From: a virus
IMG/VR virus record: IMGVR_UViG_3300005366_000004
Location: 1-61,596 of that record
Strand: one strand, 5' to 3'
DNA: 61,596 nt
Below are positions 48,299-55,088 of this stretch, piece after piece. Within the stretch, counting starts at the first letter, position 1; the number at the start of each line of letters is the position of its first letter. Under the pieces are notes generated by a model, which was given only the letters and a program-made list of their open reading frames with translations, had not been told where the DNA came from and made no database searches. Position numbers and translations under genes: made by a program.

Positions 48299-48541
48299 TT
48301 ATTCCGGCTTTGTTGGCACATCCTTCACCAAGGCCCAGCCCTGGCTAGTTGTATGCATTCGTCTGATCGATACGCTGGTCGTGCGTGATGATGTCAGCGC
48401 GCCGCTCGGATGGCATCTAGACATCAAAGCCTTTCCATTTGCGACTTGCATTACCCGGCAATGCCTGCCATCCATCCTTACATCGAGATCGCGCCAGACT
48501 TGCCCAACTTTCACCTCTGTGCCTTCTTTCGTAATGTTCAC
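48299..48541 (-). CDS. 80-aa small beta-fold protein
   Basis: VKVGQVWRDLDVRMDGRHCRVMQVANGKALM ... RTTSVSIRRM: pattern VGQVW(x)DxDxR(x)xGR seen in many phage-encoded small proteins. Function unknown. Confidence 0.65.
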   Translation of the reverse strand: MNITKEGTEVKVGQVWRDLDVRMDGRHCRVMQVANGKALMSRCHPSGALTSSRTTSVSIRRMHTTSQGWALVKDVPTKPE

Positions 48542-48638
48542 ATTTCCTCCCTATCCCATCGTTATCTTCAAAAAGCTCTAAATCGCCTCGTATTGCGTTT
48601 TCTCGATGAGTTGACATGCATCTACCTAGTCACTCATT

Positions 48639-48869
48639 TCATCGCCTTGTAGGGCCGATGCTTGGCCTCCAATCACCCCATTCCCCACGACTCCCACGAC
48701 TCCACTGCTTGCTACAGTCTTCCCGCAACCTCTGCCCCGACTCCTTTCCCCGTCTCGCTATCACCTTGTCGATGTATGCAAGTGCTGCTTCTTGGCTCTT
48801 GGTGCGCATCTTTAGGATGTGGCGGACTTCGCAGCGGTGGCGGTGAGTTTCCGTGTCTGCTGGCTTCAT
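48639..48869 (-). CDS. 76-aa hypothetical early protein
   Basis: RCEVRHILKMRTKSQEAALAYIDKVIARRGKESGQRLREDC followed by a Trp/Gly-rich tail. ATGA overlap with the next gene upstream suggests coupling with the 217-aa gene. Function unknown. The ~100 bases between 48541 and 48639 hold no gene. Confidence 0.6.
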   Translation of the reverse strand: MKPADTETHRHRCEVRHILKMRTKSQEAALAYIDKVIARRGKESGQRLREDCSKQWSRGSRGEWGDWRPSIGPTRR

Positions 48870-49519
48870 CCTTGGTTATCAACCACCAGTCGCAGCATTC
48901 CAACCGAAGAACTGGCATCCAACTGCTTGACCGGCAAAAGTGGCTTGTCAGATCCGTTCCCGATAACCTTCTTTGCCCGCTCCTCATTCCCGATCAGCAT
49001 TGGCGGCTCGGTATGTGCATAGCCGCTCTTGCTGTTCGATGCTTCAGAAATTCCGATTAGGGTCGGCGGGTATTCGGGTATTTCGCTGCGCATCCGGTAG
49101 CCGCGATACCGGTTCACAAACTCGTTGCGCACGAACGGCCATTCATCCTCGTTCTTGTTCCCGAACTGAATCCAACCACCCATTTCCGTCACCACCCGAT
49201 GAATCAGCGGATCGTCAAAAACCACTGAGCGATAAGTGCCAACAGTCCGAACAGCGCGATCCACTTTCGCCCAGGCTTGCAGGGCCGAATCCTGCGTGGA
49301 GCCTTGCAGCATCTTCACGATGTCCGCAATCTTCGGCATGAACTGCCCGCTGTCAGGATTCTGCGTATGGGCCCATAGAGCCTTTTCCACAGCCTCAACG
49401 TCGTACTGCTGCAATCCCTGCCAATAGAGGTCGGCAACTCCCTTCGACATTTCTTTGCCGTAGTAGTCGCATACCGCTGTCAGCACCGTCGCGAACCGCT
49501 TTTTGTCAATGTCCTGCAT
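48866..49519 (-). CDS. Replication-associated hypothetical protein (DUF6475-type)
   Basis: 217 residues. KKRFATVLTAVCDYYGKEMSKGVADLYWQGLQQYDVEAVEKALWAHTQNPDSGQFMPKIADIVKML is the conserved core of proteins that follow replication initiators in phages. It overlaps the initiator-like gene by 14 bases. Possibly a helicase loader or its substitute; inferred from position. Confidence 0.65.
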   Translation of the reverse strand: MQDIDKKRFATVLTAVCDYYGKEMSKGVADLYWQGLQQYDVEAVEKALWAHTQNPDSGQFMPKIADIVKMLQGSTQDSALQAWAKVDRAVRTVGTYRSVVFDDPLIHRVVTEMGGWIQFGNKNEDEWPFVRNEFVNRYRGYRMRSEIPEYPPTLIGISEASNSKSGYAHTEPPMLIGNEERAKKVIGNGSDKPLLPVKQLDASSSVGMLRLVVDNQG

Positions 49520-50303
49520 CTGATTCCTCCAGCCACCGTTGAAGATTTGCCGCCGTCGCTTGTCCCGCTTTCCCTAATGTCGGATGAGATTGAGTCGGAG
49601 AAGCGCGGGCTTGTGGAGATGCCCGCTCGTTCCGTACCCAATTGCGCCAGGTTGCCGACCAATCGAGCTTGCAACCCTTCTGGCCTCCAATCCCATGCCA
49701 GTAATCGCGAAACCTTGCGGCAGTCTCGCCAACATGCAAATCCGGTCTTTCGGCTTTGCAGAACTCGAAATCAGCATCGCTAGGCTGCCAGTCAGCAGGC
49801 AACCGCGTAGCGCGTTGCGTCTCTGCTTTTGACTTACTCTTCTTCTCTTCTTCTCTTATCTCTTCTTCTCTAGGCGTGACATGGTGTGACATGGTGTGAC
49901 ATGGTGTGACAGCATTCTCTTGCTGCTCTTGTGGCGTGACATTCTTCCCCTCCCGCTCACGCTCACGCTGGGCGCGCTTTCTGTCTGCAGCGGTGTCATC
50001 TTCGCGTTCACGCTTCGGCTGGCGCTTCTCCCAGCCCGTCAAGTAATTGCCGTTCAAAAAACGACCTTGCATTGCGCCACGAATTGCCTCGATATCTTCG
50101 ATATCAATATCCAATGCCGTGGCAATATCCTCGTCGCTCCACCCCTCGATATGTCCGCGCTCTGTCGCATTTGATGCGCAGGTCATCATATGAAGAGCAA
50201 CCGCAATCACGCGGCTGATCTCTTGCTTGGAAACACGGGAAATCGTCCGCCACTTCGGATCGTTCACCATGTCAGTCCACAGGCGGAACCATGGGTTAGC
50301 CAT
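49506..50303 (-). CDS. Replication initiator-like protein (O-type position)
   Basis: 265 residues. N-terminal ~95 residues resemble a winged-helix DNA-binding domain (WFRLWTDMVNDPKWRTISRVSKQEISRVIAVALHMM, EGWSDEDIATALDIDIEDIEAIRGAM). A charged middle (~95-160, KREREDDTAADRKRAQRERERE) contains the iterons at DNA level, and the C-terminus RFRDYWHGIGGQKGCKLDWSATWRNWVRNE is a domain common in phage replication proteins. Lambda O has the same plan, with origin repeats inside its gene. Confidence 0.7.
   Translation of the reverse strand: MANPWFRLWTDMVNDPKWRTISRVSKQEISRVIAVALHMMTCASNATERGHIEGWSDEDIATALDIDIEDIEAIRGAMQGRFLNGNYLTGWEKRQPKREREDDTAADRKRAQREREREGKNVTPQEQQENAVTPCHTMSHHVTPREEEIREEEKKSKSKAETQRATRLPADWQPSDADFEFCKAERPDLHVGETAARFRDYWHGIGGQKGCKLDWSATWRNWVRNERASPQARASPTQSHPTLGKAGQATAANLQRWLEESDAGH
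49876..49912. repeat. Iteron-like GTGACATGGT repeats inside the initiator gene
   Basis: GTGACATGGT occurs three times head to tail (49876-49885, 49886-49895, 49896-49905), followed by GTGACA and another GTGACAT near 49936. A pyrimidine-rich tract (CTTCTT-type, about 49837-49872) lies beside them. This is the layout of an initiator-bound origin next to an easily melted strand. Confidence 0.6.
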
Positions 50304-50734
50304 TAATCAAGCCCTCCATGAGACTCAGGCCAGTAGATCGGGTCGGCACATTGCTGAAAGAAGTACCGAACAGGCCACCCTCTCCGCTCCATGAAATCAA
50401 AATGATCAACTTCGCAATCTAGTGCGACGGTATAGCAAGCATCTGTGCAGCTATCGGCGTTCTGGCGAATGAGATCCTGGATTATGGCTAGAGGAGCCTT
50501 AAAAAACTCCCTAGATGCATTTACTCGGTACTCCGCAAGATCGTTATGCAATGACTGCTCAATCTCGTACGGATGACTTGTGCCAAAAAATGCCAACAAG
50601 GTAAAAGGGGTTGGGCATGCGGTGGCGGCGGACAACTCCATCATTCGCTCTTTCGGATGCTTCAGAGTGAAGCCGATCTTATAAATGCCGGGCATCGATT
50701 GATTCGCCAACACGTAGACAAAGCCGTATGTCAT
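50303..50734 (-). CDS. GIY-YIG/T5orf172-type protein
   Basis: 143 residues from ATG 50734 with GGGGA upstream. FVYVLANQSMPGIYKIGFTLKHPKERMMELSAATACPTPFTLLAFFGTSHPYEIEQSLHNDL has the GIY-YIG pattern (Y-V then G-I-Y-K-I-G) of the T5orf172/MUG113 family, and EFFKA closes the core. Putative nuclease of unknown target. Confidence 0.75.
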   Translation of the reverse strand: MTYGFVYVLANQSMPGIYKIGFTLKHPKERMMELSAATACPTPFTLLAFFGTSHPYEIEQSLHNDLAEYRVNASREFFKAPLAIIQDLIRQNADSCTDACYTVALDCEVDHFDFMERRGWPVRYFFQQCADPIYWPESHGGLD

Positions 50735-50768
50735 TCCCCTACTCCCCTTACAGTCACATTTCTTCTGT

Positions 50769-51038
50769 TCAACCAATCAGCCGCTCAATCGTCACTGCCA
50801 AGGCATCGATCTCGTCCATTTTCTTAATCCGCCACATGCCGCGCTCCCCGTGCAAACCGAGTTTTGGCCCTTGGTGGCAGCTCTTGCATAAGGCAACGGA
50901 TGTGTACCATTGCCCTTGTTTGATCTCGTGGCAGTCACAGGGACCCGGATCATCACAAACTGAGCAAGGCAATGACTTCACGGCTTCGATGTGTTTGCGC
51001 TCAGCCACGGTCGGCGCTTTCTTGTTTTTGCTTTGCAT
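50769..51038 (-). CDS. Ref-like HNH recombination nuclease
   Basis: 89 residues. SLPCSVCDDPGPCDCHEIKQGQWYTSVALCKSCHQGPKLGLHGERGMW carries CxxC and C(x)2C zinc pairs and an HNH-like core similar to Ref of phage P1, a RecA-dependent nuclease, though P1 Ref is longer. Position within the replication region fits. Confidence 0.7.
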   Translation of the reverse strand: MQSKNKKAPTVAERKHIEAVKSLPCSVCDDPGPCDCHEIKQGQWYTSVALCKSCHQGPKLGLHGERGMWRIKKMDEIDALAVTIERLIG

Positions 51039-51047
51039 GGCGGTTAC

Positions 51048-51470
51048 TCAGCCGAACACCGTAAGGCCGCCAGACGTGGAATAGCCAGCTTGGAAGCCAA
51101 TCGAGCCGTTTTTAAAGCAGATGTCAGTGCGGAACCGGCCCACTAGAAGAGGATCTAAACTCGGGATGTTCTTGGCTTGGAGCGGTCGATATGTGGGCAG
51201 CTTTGGGGCCTTTGTGACCTCCGAATCTGCAGGAGCAGCGCTGTATTGCTGCAGCACCTTCAGGACAGGCTCATGCTTCTTGCCATTCATCTTGAGCCAG
51301 TTGTTCTCATGCATATGGCGCAGGGTATTGCGAACTGTGTTAGGGCTCATGCCCTGTTTTGTCAGGGTCTGGACAATCCCCCTGTATTCCATCGGCCCTG
51401 CTTTGCACAGAAGCGCGGCAATCCTGTCACCGGCAGTTCCTTGTTTTGGTCCCCTGAATACGTCTTTCAT
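51048..51470 (-). CDS. Winged-helix DNA-binding protein
   Basis: 140 residues from ATG 51470. DRIAALLCKAGPMEYRGIVQTLTKQGMSPNTVRNTLRHMHENNWLKMNGKKHEPVLKVL is a winged-helix pattern. Followed by a Gly/Ser-containing C-terminus without a motif. Probable transcription regulator. Confidence 0.6.
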   Translation of the reverse strand: MKDVFRGPKQGTAGDRIAALLCKAGPMEYRGIVQTLTKQGMSPNTVRNTLRHMHENNWLKMNGKKHEPVLKVLQQYSAAPADSEVTKAPKLPTYRPLQAKNIPSLDPLLVGRFRTDICFKNGSIGFQAGYSTSGGLTVFG

Positions 51471-51553
51471 GACATCCCCCAAACGTAAATGAACGAGAAA
51501 ACTGCTACAGCAACCACCGTCAGCGCGGCGGCAAAAATGACGGGCGTATCCAT
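51467..51553 (-). CDS. 28-aa membrane peptide
   Basis: MDTPVIFAAALTVVVAVAVF-like single transmembrane helix, ending SFIYVWGMS. Start overlaps the stop of the 88-aa gene (TAATG) and stop overlaps the winged-helix gene (ATGA). Coupled chain supports it. Confidence 0.5.
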   Translation of the reverse strand: MDTPVIFAAALTVVAVAVFSFIYVWGMS

Positions 51554-51819
51554 TACGCTGCCTTTTGATTCTTCGTTCTCAGCGCATCGAGACGCATGTT
51601 CTCGAACTTGATTTGCTCGTTGAGAGAGCGCAGACTCTGAACGGCGTGGTTTGAGGCACGGATCACGCGATTCAGCTTTGCGGTATAGGCTGACTTGATG
51701 TCGGATTGGCTTGCGTTCAGGTCGATCTGAAGGCGCAGATAACGCGCATCTTGGTTAAGCGTGTCGATGTGGCTCAGCAGCTCAAGACGCTCAGATTGCA
51801 TTTGTTCGAGGGGTGTCAT
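51553..51819 (-). CDS. 88-aa coiled-coil protein
   Basis: From ATG 51819 with CGGAGGCGAAC upstream. LEQMQSERLELLSHIDTLNQDARYLRLQIDLNASQSDIKSAYTAKLNRVIRASNHAVQSLRSLNEQIKFENMRLDALR: nearly all heptad. Function unknown. Confidence 0.6.
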   Translation of the reverse strand: MTPLEQMQSERLELLSHIDTLNQDARYLRLQIDLNASQSDIKSAYTAKLNRVIRASNHAVQSLRSLNEQIKFENMRLDALRTKNQKAA

Positions 51820-51832
51820 GTTCGCCTCCGGG

Positions 51833-52084
51833 TCAGAATTTGTACTCGGGGCTGACATCGAGAATGCGGCGGATGTCACTGAATGTGATTCCGGCTATCT
51901 CATGGGCGCGAATCAGAAAAGTCGCGCCGGGAGCAAGGATACCGTGACGGATCTTGCTGATAACAGGGGGGGCGAATTCAAGCTTGCGGCTAAGTGCTGC
52001 GTCGTTTTTGCAGCCAAGCATCTCCTTAGTGACATCCAATAAGAGGTTTGCGCGGTCCACGGCTATCTTGGTTTGGTGTGTCAT
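51833..52084 (-). CDS. Cro/CI-type HTH regulator
   Basis: 83 residues from ATG 52084 with AAGGGAGAAGG upstream. MLGCKNDAALSRKLEFAPPVISKIRHGILAPGATFLIRAHEI is an XRE-type HTH. In position it resembles cII or an additional regulator after cro in a lambdoid operon. Target unknown. Confidence 0.65.
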   Translation of the reverse strand: MTHQTKIAVDRANLLLDVTKEMLGCKNDAALSRKLEFAPPVISKIRHGILAPGATFLIRAHEIAGITFSDIRRILDVSPEYKF

Positions 52085-52101
52085 TTTTCCTTCTCCCTTT
52101 G

Positions 52102-52269
52102 TCAATCACGTTTCTCCACGACCTTAGCGGCGTGGGCGTTATAAAAACGGAGCCAGACATGATGCAAATCCGGCTGGTAACGAGGCAGGCAATGCTCAGG
52201 CAACTTGCCTGCCGTGGCTGCTAATTTGGCGTTGTGCTGCAGTTCTGCGATGGGGCGAATTTCACTCAT
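52102..52269 (-). CDS. 55-aa hypothetical protein
   Basis: MSEIRPIAELQHNAKLAATA then GKLPEHCLPRYQPDLHHVWL and RFYNAHAAKVVEKRD. Start overlaps the stop of the 63-aa gene (ATGA). Unknown function. Confidence 0.6.
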   Translation of the reverse strand: MSEIRPIAELQHNAKLAATAGKLPEHCLPRYQPDLHHVWLRFYNAHAAKVVEKRD

Positions 52270-52457
52270 AAAATCTGTTCTTCTTTAATGTAAATATCGA
52301 CTGATCGAAAAAAATACCGCTCTATCTGTCGATACTCTGATTGCCTTGCTGGCCTCTCTTCAGGGGAGACCCCTTTAAGAGCCTCCTTCGCTGTCCTCAA
52401 GCAGCATGCATAATGGAGGACGTAGTCTGCTGGCTTTAGATTCTTGATCTCCCCCAT
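52266..52457 (-). CDS. 63-aa hypothetical protein
   Basis: KPADYVLHYACCLRTAKEALKGVSPEERPARQSEYRQIERYFFRSVDIYIKEEQIL. Helical, two adjacent Cys. ATGA coupling to the next gene. Unknown function. Confidence 0.6.
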   Translation of the reverse strand: MGEIKNLKPADYVLHYACCLRTAKEALKGVSPEERPARQSEYRQIERYFFRSVDIYIKEEQIL

Positions 52458-52464
52458 CTCGGCC

Positions 52465-52731
52465 TCACATCCTCATGTGCATTTTTGTTGCTCCGTAATT
52501 CACGCGGCCCGGTAGAAACATGGCCCTGTTCTGGCCCGGAATGGACCATTCGTTTTTCCTCCGGCGGCGCTTATGATTCTCATCAGCGGTCCACTCGATG
52601 GCTTTGTCATTTAGGACGGCGCTTTGCGATTTCCCTGCTGACTGGCATACATCCCTGAATGCAACATAATCAGTGGGACGCATTGCGACCTTAACAATGA
52701 TGCTGCGGGTTTCTTTTGCTGCTTGCTTCAT
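52465..52731 (-). CDS. 88-aa basic protein, possible RHH regulator
   Basis: From ATG 52731 with GAGGAAACC upstream. RSIIVKVAMRPTDYVAFRDVCQSAGKSQSAVLNDKAIEWTADENHKRRRRKNEW resembles a ribbon-helix-helix arm plus helices and a basic tail. First gene after the cro terminator in the PR operon. Function unknown. Confidence 0.55.
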   Translation of the reverse strand: MKQAAKETRSIIVKVAMRPTDYVAFRDVCQSAGKSQSAVLNDKAIEWTADENHKRRRRKNEWSIPGQNRAMFLPGRVNYGATKMHMRM

Positions 52732-52828
52732 GGTTTCCTCGTGAAAAAGAAGGACTTCGGTAAAAAAAATGAAAAGTTCAAACAACTGCAAACTGCTGTG
52801 ACATTGGTCAAAAACTCGAATCCGGGCG

Positions 52829-52858
52829 GAAAAAATGCGGCCCTGTGTGAGCGACCGC
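52829..52858 (-). terminator. tR1-like terminator after cro
   Basis: Minus strand GCGGTC (52858-52853) pairs with GGCCGC (52842-52837), one G-T pair, followed by ATTTTTT. It lies 37 bases after the Cro-like stop, like tR1 in lambda. The remainder of 52732-52894 shows no gene. Confidence 0.5.
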
Positions 52859-52894
52859 CTAACTTCCTAGGGACAGCTAAATCGTTTCTTGCTT

Positions 52895-53110
52895 CTATTT
52901 CTTGGTGCGGCGAGCCTTAGTGGTGCACTTGCTGTGATCTTCAAAGAGGTCTGGGCGAGCAACTTTCAAGAATTTCAGTTGCTGCTTTGGAATTCCCTTA
53001 ATGCCCTTCCATTGAGAAACCGCGCTAGGCGTAACCTCGCAATACTCGGCGGCAGCCGTCGTCCCGCCGAGGCGATCAATGATTGATATGGCTTGTTCCT
53101 GTGCATTCAT
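52895..53110 (-). CDS. Cro-like (YdaS-type) repressor
   Basis: 71 residues. IIDRLGGTTAAAEYCEVTPSAVSQWKGIKGIPKQQLKFLKVARPDLF is the YdaS/Cro-type HTH. First gene from the PR promoter (53117-53145). It should bind the TTTAG-N4-CTAAA operators and oppose CI. Basic tail (KARRTKK) at the end. Confidence 0.85.
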   Translation of the reverse strand: MNAQEQAISIIDRLGGTTAAAEYCEVTPSAVSQWKGIKGIPKQQLKFLKVARPDLFEDHSKCTTKARRTKK

Positions 53111-53116
53111 GCACTT

Positions 53117-53145
53117 ACTTTAGCGCACTAAAGCATAAAATGCAA
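53117..53145 (-). promoter_or_regulatory. PR promoter
   Basis: Minus strand TTGCAT (53145-53140), 17-base spacer, TAAAGT (53122-53117). The -10 overlaps the operator at 53119-53132. The arrangement is the same as at PL (TTGCAC-17-TAAAGT). Confidence 0.75.
53119..53132. promoter_or_regulatory. Operator TTTAG-CGCA-CTAAA
   Basis: Perfect inverted repeat TTTAG/CTAAA with 4-base spacer, inside PR. A degenerate half-site (CTAAA preceded by GCAAG-type bases) lies between it and the second operator. Expected binding site for CI and Cro. Confidence 0.75.
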
Positions 53146-53165
53146 GCACGCTAAAGCACCTTTTG

Positions 53166-53179
53166 TTTAGAGTGCTAAA
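53166..53179. promoter_or_regulatory. Operator TTTAG-AGTG-CTAAA touching the cI start codon
   Basis: Same palindrome as at PR. It ends one base before the cI ATG (53181), leaving no room for a ribosome site, so cI may be translated from a leaderless or very short transcript and autoregulated through this site. Confidence 0.75.
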
Positions 53180-53180
53180 C

Positions 53181-53606
53181 ATGGAAAAAATGACACTTGG
53201 GGATCGACTGCGAGAAGTAATGCAGGAATTGGGCATTAACTCGCCCAGGGAATTTGCGGAGTTCTGCGATGTTTCGGAGGGGCTGGTATCTCAGTGGTTC
53301 TCCGGCACAACAAAACTTGGAGCAAAGCCACTTATCGCGCTATCACGCACGAAGTTCAGTCTCGACTGGATTGTTGACGGGAAGCTTCCGAAATACAGTA
53401 AAGAACGAGGTCACATAACTGTGGCTCCGGAGCCGGAGTCAAAAGGGTGTGACCCAGGTACCATTGTTGAGATGACAACTGTCTATTACTACACGGACGA
53501 CGCAGGTCGCGATGCAATAAATTCTGCCATTGAGGCTGCAAAAACAAATCTACCGACCCGCATTAGAAACCAACTGGAGATGAACAGGCGTAACAGGCTT
53601 GGGTAA
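53181..53606 (+). CDS. CI-like repressor lacking an S24 peptidase domain
   Basis: 141 residues. HTH at ~5-60: LGDRLREVMQELGINSPREFAEFCDVSEGLVSQWFSGTTKLGAKPLIALSRTKFSLDWIVDGK. The C-terminal ~60 residues carry no S24-type Ser/Lys dyad region, so RecA-driven self-cleavage is not expected. ATG 53181 is preferred over 53163 because 53166-53179 is an operator. Relief of repression could then come from the KilA-N antirepressor-like protein. Confidence 0.8.
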   Translation: MEKMTLGDRLREVMQELGINSPREFAEFCDVSEGLVSQWFSGTTKLGAKPLIALSRTKFSLDWIVDGKLPKYSKERGHITVAPEPESKGCDPGTIVEMTTVYYYTDDAGRDAINSAIEAAKTNLPTRIRNQLEMNRRNRLG

Positions 53607-53720
53607 TGGCAATGGCGATGCTTGCGCCATATTTGAAAGGTAAATAAGTGAAAGCTTTAATCGTGCTGGGTCCATGCGTTCCAGGTCGTTAATAGCTTGC
53701 TGCTTCTCCTGTTCCGTCAT
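53550..53720 (-). CDS. 56-aa protein antisense to the end of cI
   Basis: MTEQEKQQAINDLERMDPAR then LKLSLIYLSNMAQASPLPLP and the rest. A near-perfect AAGGAGG lies 5 bases upstream of ATG 53720. Its 3' third overlaps the cI C-terminus on the opposite strand. Probably translated, but its function is unknown. Confidence 0.6.
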   Translation of the reverse strand: MTEQEKQQAINDLERMDPARLKLSLIYLSNMAQASPLPLPKPVTPVHLQLVSNAGR

Positions 53721-53743
53721 AAATCCCTCCTTGATGGGATCGG

Positions 53744-53771
53744 CTTGACGTCTTGAATCTTGACGTCTTGA
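53744..53771. repeat. CTTGACGTCTTGA direct repeat
   Basis: CTTGACGTCTTGA at 53744-53756 and 53759-53771, so CTTGA occurs four times at 7-8 base steps. Close by, CCTACA-GA-TGTAGG forms a palindrome at 53789-53802. Regulator-binding sequence upstream of the 56-aa and Arc-like genes is suspected. Apart from these and the palindrome at 53992 the 53607-54038 stretch on the plus strand has no gene. Confidence 0.5.
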
Positions 53772-53991
53772 CCTATGCTAATACATCGCCTACAGATGTA
53801 GGGGCTTTCTTACAAAACACTTACAAAATCTCAACCATCGCAATAGACCATTACTTTTTATTGATAGTTGCCGAAAATATGTAACGCAATTGAAAATACC
53901 CCTGTATGTAAGAACAGTGTACCGCAAGTTACATTTTGAAACTACACCATAAAGACCTAGTTTTAGAGCAAGAAAAGCGGGTCTAGTTTCG

Positions 53992-54021
53992 CCACCGTGG
54001 TGTTATTGTATGGCACGGTGG
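53992..54021. promoter_or_regulatory. CCACCGTG/CACGGTGG inverted repeat before the Arc-like gene
   Basis: Arms 53992-53999 and 54014-54021 with a 14-base A/T-rich centre, 18 bases upstream of the Arc-like start. Probable operator for autoregulation. Confidence 0.6.
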
Positions 54022-54038
54022 ATTCTTACACTAGGGGC

Positions 54039-54308
54039 ATGAGTTTTCGAAACATTGCCCCGTCAAATATCCGCTTTCCTGACGAGCTGAAAGAGCAAAT
54101 CGACAGGTCATGCAAAGAAAATCGACGCTCCATGAACTCTGAAGTTATTTTCGCTGTGGAATCACACTACGCGGACAAAGAAAAATACAGGAGTCTCAAG
54201 AATTTCAGTACTGGCGATCTACTGGAGGAGCTGATCCGCCGCCTTGGCGCTGAGGGATTGACTATCCAGCCAGCGAAAGAGAAAGAAGAGCCGCCAGATA
54301 GTGCGTGA
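54039..54308 (+). CDS. Arc-like ribbon-helix-helix regulator
   Basis: 89 residues from ATG 54039. SFRNIAPSNIRFPDELKEQIDRSCKENRRSMNSEVIFAVESHY is the Arc/MetJ ribbon-helix-helix: beta ribbon, then two helices with the conserved SMNSE start. Helical C-terminus. P22 Arc controls the ant antirepressor; here the KilA-N gene lies nearby, so a similar task is possible. Autoregulation through the palindrome just upstream is expected. Confidence 0.8.
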   Translation: MSFRNIAPSNIRFPDELKEQIDRSCKENRRSMNSEVIFAVESHYADKEKYRSLKNFSTGDLLEELIRRLGAEGLTIQPAKEKEEPPDSA

Positions 54309-54337
54309 GTTGGCCCGATAGCAACACGCATACATAT

Positions 54338-54358
54338 ATATACGCAGATTGCGTATAT
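54338..54358. promoter_or_regulatory. Toxin-antitoxin operator palindrome ATATACGCA/TGCGTATAT
   Basis: Perfect 9-bp arms with a 3-base centre, beside TATACT (54363-54368), a good -10, and upstream of the toxin start at 54396. Typical antitoxin-bound operator; further TATA/GCG repeats flank it. Confidence 0.65.
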
Positions 54359-54395
54359 CTGCTATACTGCGCGTATTCAATAAGTAGAAATACAG

Positions 54396-54740
54396 ATGCG
54401 CGCCACCTTCGTAGAATTACCGCCATTCGAGCGTCACCGCAAAGAATATCTCGATGACAGTGCTTTTCAAGCCCTTCAAAATGAGATGCTAAAAAATCCA
54501 CAAGCTGGCGATGTCATTAAGGATACTGGCGGATTGCGTAAGTTGCGTTTTTCTGATCGGCGACGCGGTAAGGGGAAGCGTGGAGGATTACGGGTTATTT
54601 ATTATTGGTGGATTGATGAGTCGCAATTTTTGCTTTTCACGGTCTACGACAAAGATGAAATGAGCGACCTATCGCCCGACGAACGTAAGAAACTCGGCAT
54701 CATGCTGGACAAAGAGCTGAAAGCGAGGATTATCAAATGA
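54396..54740 (+). CDS. RelE/HigB-type toxin
   Basis: 114 residues. GDVIKDTGGLRKLRFSDRRRGKGKRGGLRVIYYWWIDESQFLLFTVYDKDEMSDLSPDERKKLG is the RelE/HigB2-like fold core, with the basic loop and YYWW/F-LL-YDKDE ends. These toxins cleave mRNA in ribosomes. Toxin precedes antitoxin, as in HigBA and NadS-type pairs; ATGA overlap with the antitoxin. Confidence 0.85.
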   Translation: MRATFVELPPFERHRKEYLDDSAFQALQNEMLKNPQAGDVIKDTGGLRKLRFSDRRRGKGKRGGLRVIYYWWIDESQFLLFTVYDKDEMSDLSPDERKKLGIMLDKELKARIIK

Positions 54741-55051
54741 AAAAGCGGAAACTTTTTGATGAATTGGTCGAGGGATTTGATGCGCTAAAAGACCAGCGAC
54801 AAGGGAAAATAACGCTGCGCACCCACACCATCGAGGCAAAGCCAGTGCCGAAAATTACCGGCAAGGAAATTGTAGAGTTACGAGAAAGAATGCACGTCTC
54901 TCGGGCTGTGTTTGCAAATCGCCTACGGACAAATGTTCGCACCTTGGAAAATTGGGAGCAAGAAAGAGCGCAGCCAAGTGCGCAGGCTGTTTTACTGATC
55001 AAGCTGGTAGAAAGAAATCCTGAGATGCTAGAGATTTTGGAGACAATTTAG
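54737..55051 (+). CDS. HigA/NadS-type antitoxin
   Basis: 104 residues. N-terminal DELVEGFDALKDQRQGKITLRTHTIE is the toxin-binding part; XRE HTH ITGKEIVELRERMHVSRAVFANRLRTNVRTLENWEQERAQPSAQAVLLIKLVERNPEMLEIL follows. The pair is in the immunity region and probably stabilises the prophage or excludes other phages. Confidence 0.87.
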   Translation: MKKRKLFDELVEGFDALKDQRQGKITLRTHTIEAKPVPKITGKEIVELRERMHVSRAVFANRLRTNVRTLENWEQERAQPSAQAVLLIKLVERNPEMLEILETI

Positions 55052-55058
55052 CCAAGAT

Positions 55059-55081
55059 AGCCGCCCAAAAGGCGGCTTTTT
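55059..55081 (+). terminator. Terminator after the antitoxin gene
   Basis: AGCCGCC (55059-55065), loop CAAAA, GGCGGCT (55071-55077), then TTTT. Isolates the toxin-antitoxin operon from the convergent KilA-N gene. Confidence 0.75.
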
Positions 55082-55088
55082 CATTTCC

